The notes under the pieces were generated by a model. That model had not been told where the DNA came from. It saw nothing but the letters and a program-made list of their open reading frames with translations, and ran no database searches. Positions 61,201 through 64,000 of a stretch of DNA of 64,000 bases are shown here, one piece after another; the stretch's first letter is position 1; the number at the start of each line of letters is the position of its first letter. Origin of the DNA: Deuterostichococcus epilithicus (lineage: Eukaryota > Chlorophyta > Trebouxiophyceae > Prasiolales > Stichococcaceae); NCBI GenBank assembly GCA_033439295.1, contig JAVTLE010000013.1:1736001-1800000 (forward strand), in the 5' to 3' direction. Both the position numbers and the translations under genes were made by a program.

Positions 61201-63081
61201 AGAACGAGCGGCGCGGCTACGGCAGGGAGGCCGGCTACAGCCCGCCTCGCAGGCGCGGCGAGGCGCCGCCGTCGCCGCCGCACGCCGGCCTTCGCCCGAT
61301 GCACTCGGGCCGCTTCGCGCCGCTGCCCCGCTCCGCCTCCGCCGAGGCGCTGCCTGGGCCCCCGCCCCTCGCCCGCCGGACGTCGCCCGCCCGGCGGTCG
61401 CCGGAGCGGCGGCGGTCGCCAGAGCGGCGGNGGTCGCCGGAGCGGCGCCAGCGGCGGCACTCGCCGGCCACGCCAGCCTCGGACGGCCTGGACAGGCTCA
61501 AGGCGATCGCGGCGCGCATCGCCGCCGGCGACGGCAAGTCCGGGGCAGACCGCAAGGCAGCAGCCGGCCGAAGCGCCAGCAAGGTGGCGGCTGTCCACAG
61601 CAGCGGCAAGGCGGAGGCAGGCCGCTTGGATAGCAAAGCAGAGGCCACGCGTGGCAGCGGCAAGCCGGCAGCAAAGCCTGACAGCAAAGCAGAGGCCGCG
61701 TACGGCAGCGGCAGCAGCAATCCGGCCGTCAAGACCAACAGCAAAGCTGAAGCCGCGCGCGGCAGCGGCAGCAGCAAGCCGGCACCGAAGGCCGACGGCA
61801 AAGCAGGGGCGCCCCGCGGCAGCGGCAGCGTCAAGGCCAACGACAGGCCCGCTGGCGCCAAGGGCGGCAAGGTCGCGGATGACAAGCCTGCGGTGCGGAC
61901 CAGCAGCAAGTCTGCCGCCCCCCGCATGCCTGCGTCCGCCAGCAGGCCCGACCAAGGCAGCGGCGATTGGTCTGCCGGGCCGGCCTCGTCACCAGGGAAG
62001 CCTGCCTCAGGCAGGCAACCGGCCGGCACACAGGTCAAGCCGCAGGCAAAGCCAGCTGCCGGGCGCGGCGCGTCTGCTCCCAAGCCCGCTGCTGACAGGG
62101 CAGCCGCACCGGCGGCTGTGCTGGCGCTAGCGGGGTCAGGCAAGGCAGCGGCGCCTGCGGCAGCGGCGGCAGCTGCGCTGCCAAATGGGAAGGGCGCCGG
62201 CAGCCGGGACACCCATCCTGCGCCATCAGCTCAGGCCGCAGGTGCGACCTCTCGGAAAATGTGACTGGGGGGGTGTGACTGCAGCGGCGATTATGTGTGA
62301 CTGCCCTGCTGAGAAGACAATTGCCTTTGCCCTGCCGATGCTATTCCTCATCTCGTGTCTGCAGTTACCTGCATTGGAGTGCAGCATCTTCATCTGATCT
62401 GCAGCCGCAGTGCAGAGGCCTCGCAGTTGAGCGCAACACGAGGCACCAACCTGGTGTCAACACGCTGCTGTGCAGGCCCCAGCCAGAACGGCGCGGCTCC
62501 GGCCGCATTGGCGCCCGCAGCGGCACCTGCGGCGGCGGACCCAGCCGCAGCAGCAGCCCGGCCCGCCTCCCGGTTCACCTTTGCCAGCCCGGCGTCGGAG
62601 GTCAAGCTGTGGTTCTACCGCGACGACAAGGTGAGAGGCTCGTGCGTCTTGACTGCCTGCTTGAACGCACTGCCTGGATGGCGCATCAGTGGTACCACCA
62701 AGCACACAGCCGCTGCTGAATGCATGAACCATGCATGCCAGACTTTGAACGTGGTGTGCCAGTCCCTCACGAAAGTGTGCCAACTGTGCACCTGCGCAGG
62801 GCACGGTGCAGGGCCCCCACTCAGTGAAGGAGTACCGCAGCTGGCTGGTGGGCCTGGAGCGGCTGAGCACGCTCAAGCCAGAGATGGCACGCGAGCTGGA
62901 GGAGTTCTCCTCCATGCTGCTGTGGCGCGAGGCCTCCTCCAAGCGGGTACCCATCCTCAAGGTGTGTGCGCGGCAGCAGGCTGCCAGTTGTTTGGACACC
63001 TACCTATGCGGGGTGTCTCTGGCACAGAGCAGCAACCGACTGACGTCATGCATCGAGCCAGTGTCAACAGTGCGGTTCTGA
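58242..63081 (+). CDS. Pro/Arg/Ser-rich protein with C-terminal GYF-like domain (gene 2)
   Basis: Exons 58242-58381, 59043-59363, 59525-59590, 59761-59857, 60084-60170, 60407-60479, 60676-62241, 62476-62630 and 62800-62961, or to the read-through stop at 63081 (about 928 aa). All phases agree, which joins three regions that might otherwise look like separate genes. The N-terminus is acidic (HELLDGPEEEMDFEPDDDI), followed by a basic nuclear-type segment (TKKRAEQRKRARRSAG). Exon 7 is very long: a Pro/Arg domain (RSPGRSPGPPGG, RRSRSPPPPRRSP, SPERRRSPERR), then LDRLKAIAARIAAGDGK and a Ser/Lys/Ala/Gly repeat tail. The end, VKLWFYRDDKGTVQGPHSVK plus EYRSWLVGLERLS and FSSMLLWRE, matches the domain of gene 1 (W-x-Y-x-D...Q-G-P...W-L). 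One N lies at 61431. The final exon is uncertain because AAG|GTGTGT at 62961 is a good donor. Confidence 0.7.
61560..61870 (+). repeat. Imperfect coding repeat, about 60 bp unit, 5 copies
   Basis: Encodes variants of SKAEAARGSGSSKPA in exon 7 of GYF gene 2. Units vary in length and sequence, which suggests repeat slippage. Confidence 0.7.
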
Positions 63082-63689
63082 GTCTCATACCCTCAAGAAA
63101 GTCGGGTGCTTGCTGCGAGCTCGCGTGCGCTTGATGTTTGTAGACTTGCGGCTCATTCTTCGTCACAACGGGGCTGTGTTGTCCTCGCAGGTCGTAGGTG
63201 CAGGTGGCGGATGATATGTGAGACAGGCTCTAGGTTGGGGGTTTTGGGCAGCAATCGACAGCAATGGTCGGGACATTCGAAGCGTGGGATTTCGATCTCT
63301 GTGATTGGGTTCAAGCTGCGGCTTCGGCTCCAGTGCTCGGGTTGCTTGGTGCTGGGGGCTGGGCTTGCCAGCAGCCTTGCCTAGGCATCTCGATAGTGCC
63401 GCAGCAGTTTCGTAAGCGAGGAAATGGCTCAAGTTGAAGACGCAGATGTGCAGGGGAGGCGGACACTTTCCAGAGGTTGGGAGATTCCCCACAGGTGTGG
63501 CAACACACACTCGACTCCCACCGCTTCTGCCCTTGACACCGAAATTGAACATCGACCGATAGCTACAGAGAAGAGGGTCTAGTTGCCAGCACACAACCGG
63601 TGCCCAATATGCCATCTCCAAAGGGCAGTGCCGCCCACGGTGCAGAGCAGGCGGATCAAATTTGTGCACCGCAGTCGGGCGGCACCGCC
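63082..63689. other. Convergent 3' region
   Basis: No secure exon. A possible last exon of GYF gene 2 begins at about 63191 after TCCTCGCAG and would add a short tail ending VVGAGGG. Confidence 0.35.
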
Positions 63690-64000
63690 TCACTCGAGGC
63701 CCGTGCCAAGCGGCGTCATGCGACCCTCCTTTGCCAGGAAGCCCACCATTTTGGCCTCCTCGCCACAGATGTCCGGGTCTGTGCAGGGGCACCGGTGCCG
63801 CACCTGTGCATGCAACAGGGTTTCGCCTGAATTCGTTTGTCAATGCTGCGCTGTCTCCCCAATGTCGGACGCCCATGTGAGTGGTGACGGTGCCTCTGCA
63901 TGCTTGATCCTCTTGCGAGACTTCACAGGCTGCGGCAGCATCACGACGCCGTGCTTCCTGAGGCCATGCGCTGCCAGCAACCTTAAGCGACATTGCGCAG
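63690..64000 (-). CDS. Partial gene at right edge, unrecognised
   Basis: The minus strand has a probable last exon ending at 63690 (CGEEAKMVGFLAKEG, RMTPLGTGLE, then TGA), with an acceptor CTGCACAG just before it. An upstream segment near 63880-63990 reads GLRKHGVVMLPQPVKSRKR in one frame. The join between them is unresolved and the rest of the gene lies outside the window, so no family can be named. Confidence 0.28.

Noticed and set aside
60308-62130. Two further plus-strand frames over the Pro/Arg exon
   Set aside because: GC-rich repeats leave all frames open; only the frame with SPERR repeats connects in phase to the GYF domain.

Overview
The window is nuclear DNA of a photosynthetic eukaryote, most likely a chlorophyte green alga (Trebouxiophyceae-like; I cannot fix the genus). 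The reasons are GC-rich sequence, genes broken by very frequent short GT-AG introns, and plant/algal-type proteins: bifunctional nucleases with a UVR tail, an OCP3 homeodomain protein, a SHAQKYF-class MYB, and a plant-style cyclopropane synthase fused to an FAD oxidoreductase. There is no prokaryotic operon structure, CRISPR array, recognisable transposon or rRNA, and I saw no tRNA. Gene models were built by hand by joining exons whose phases agree; most were checked to the base and give uninterrupted frames. Where a junction is unresolved the entry says so.

Layout. 0.3-1.8 kb (-): NEMP/DUF2215 nuclear-envelope protein. 2.3-11.6 kb (+): three DUF151 bifunctional-nuclease genes in a row, the first two a recent ~2.8 kb tandem duplication, the third divergent and without the UVR tail. 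12.1-15.4 kb: OCP3-like (-) and MYB (+), divergent. 16.3-21.6 kb: exosome subunit RRP45 (-) and protein-isoaspartate methyltransferase (+), divergent. 22.1-30.8 kb: site-2 protease (-) and a 17-exon papain-family protease (+), divergent. 31.4-35.2 kb (+): DUF4602/C1orf131-like nucleolar factor and an RMA-type RING E3. 35.7-39.1 kb (-): REV7 and Rab18/RabC. 39.5-44.9 kb: three poorly characterised loci, including a SAM-domain protein. 45.6-54.0 kb (-): a TLC-domain membrane protein placed 131 bp downstream of an 18-exon cyclopropane-fatty-acid synthase. 54.7-63.1 kb: two divergent genes that both encode Arg/Ser- or Pro-rich proteins ending in a GYF domain. The right edge cuts a gene I cannot name.

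The genes do not form one pathway. Loose themes are RNA processing (RRP45, DUF4602 protein, the two GYF/RS proteins), membrane-proximal proteolysis and ER functions (S2P, RMA E3, Rab18, TLC protein, NEMP), and repair (REV7, PCMT). The most striking sequence-level features are a recurrent set of GC-AG introns (about nine cases in roughly a hundred modelled junctions), several very small exons (14, 21, 23 and 25 nt), the nuclease cluster, and intronic partial copies of exons in the cyclopropane synthase gene.
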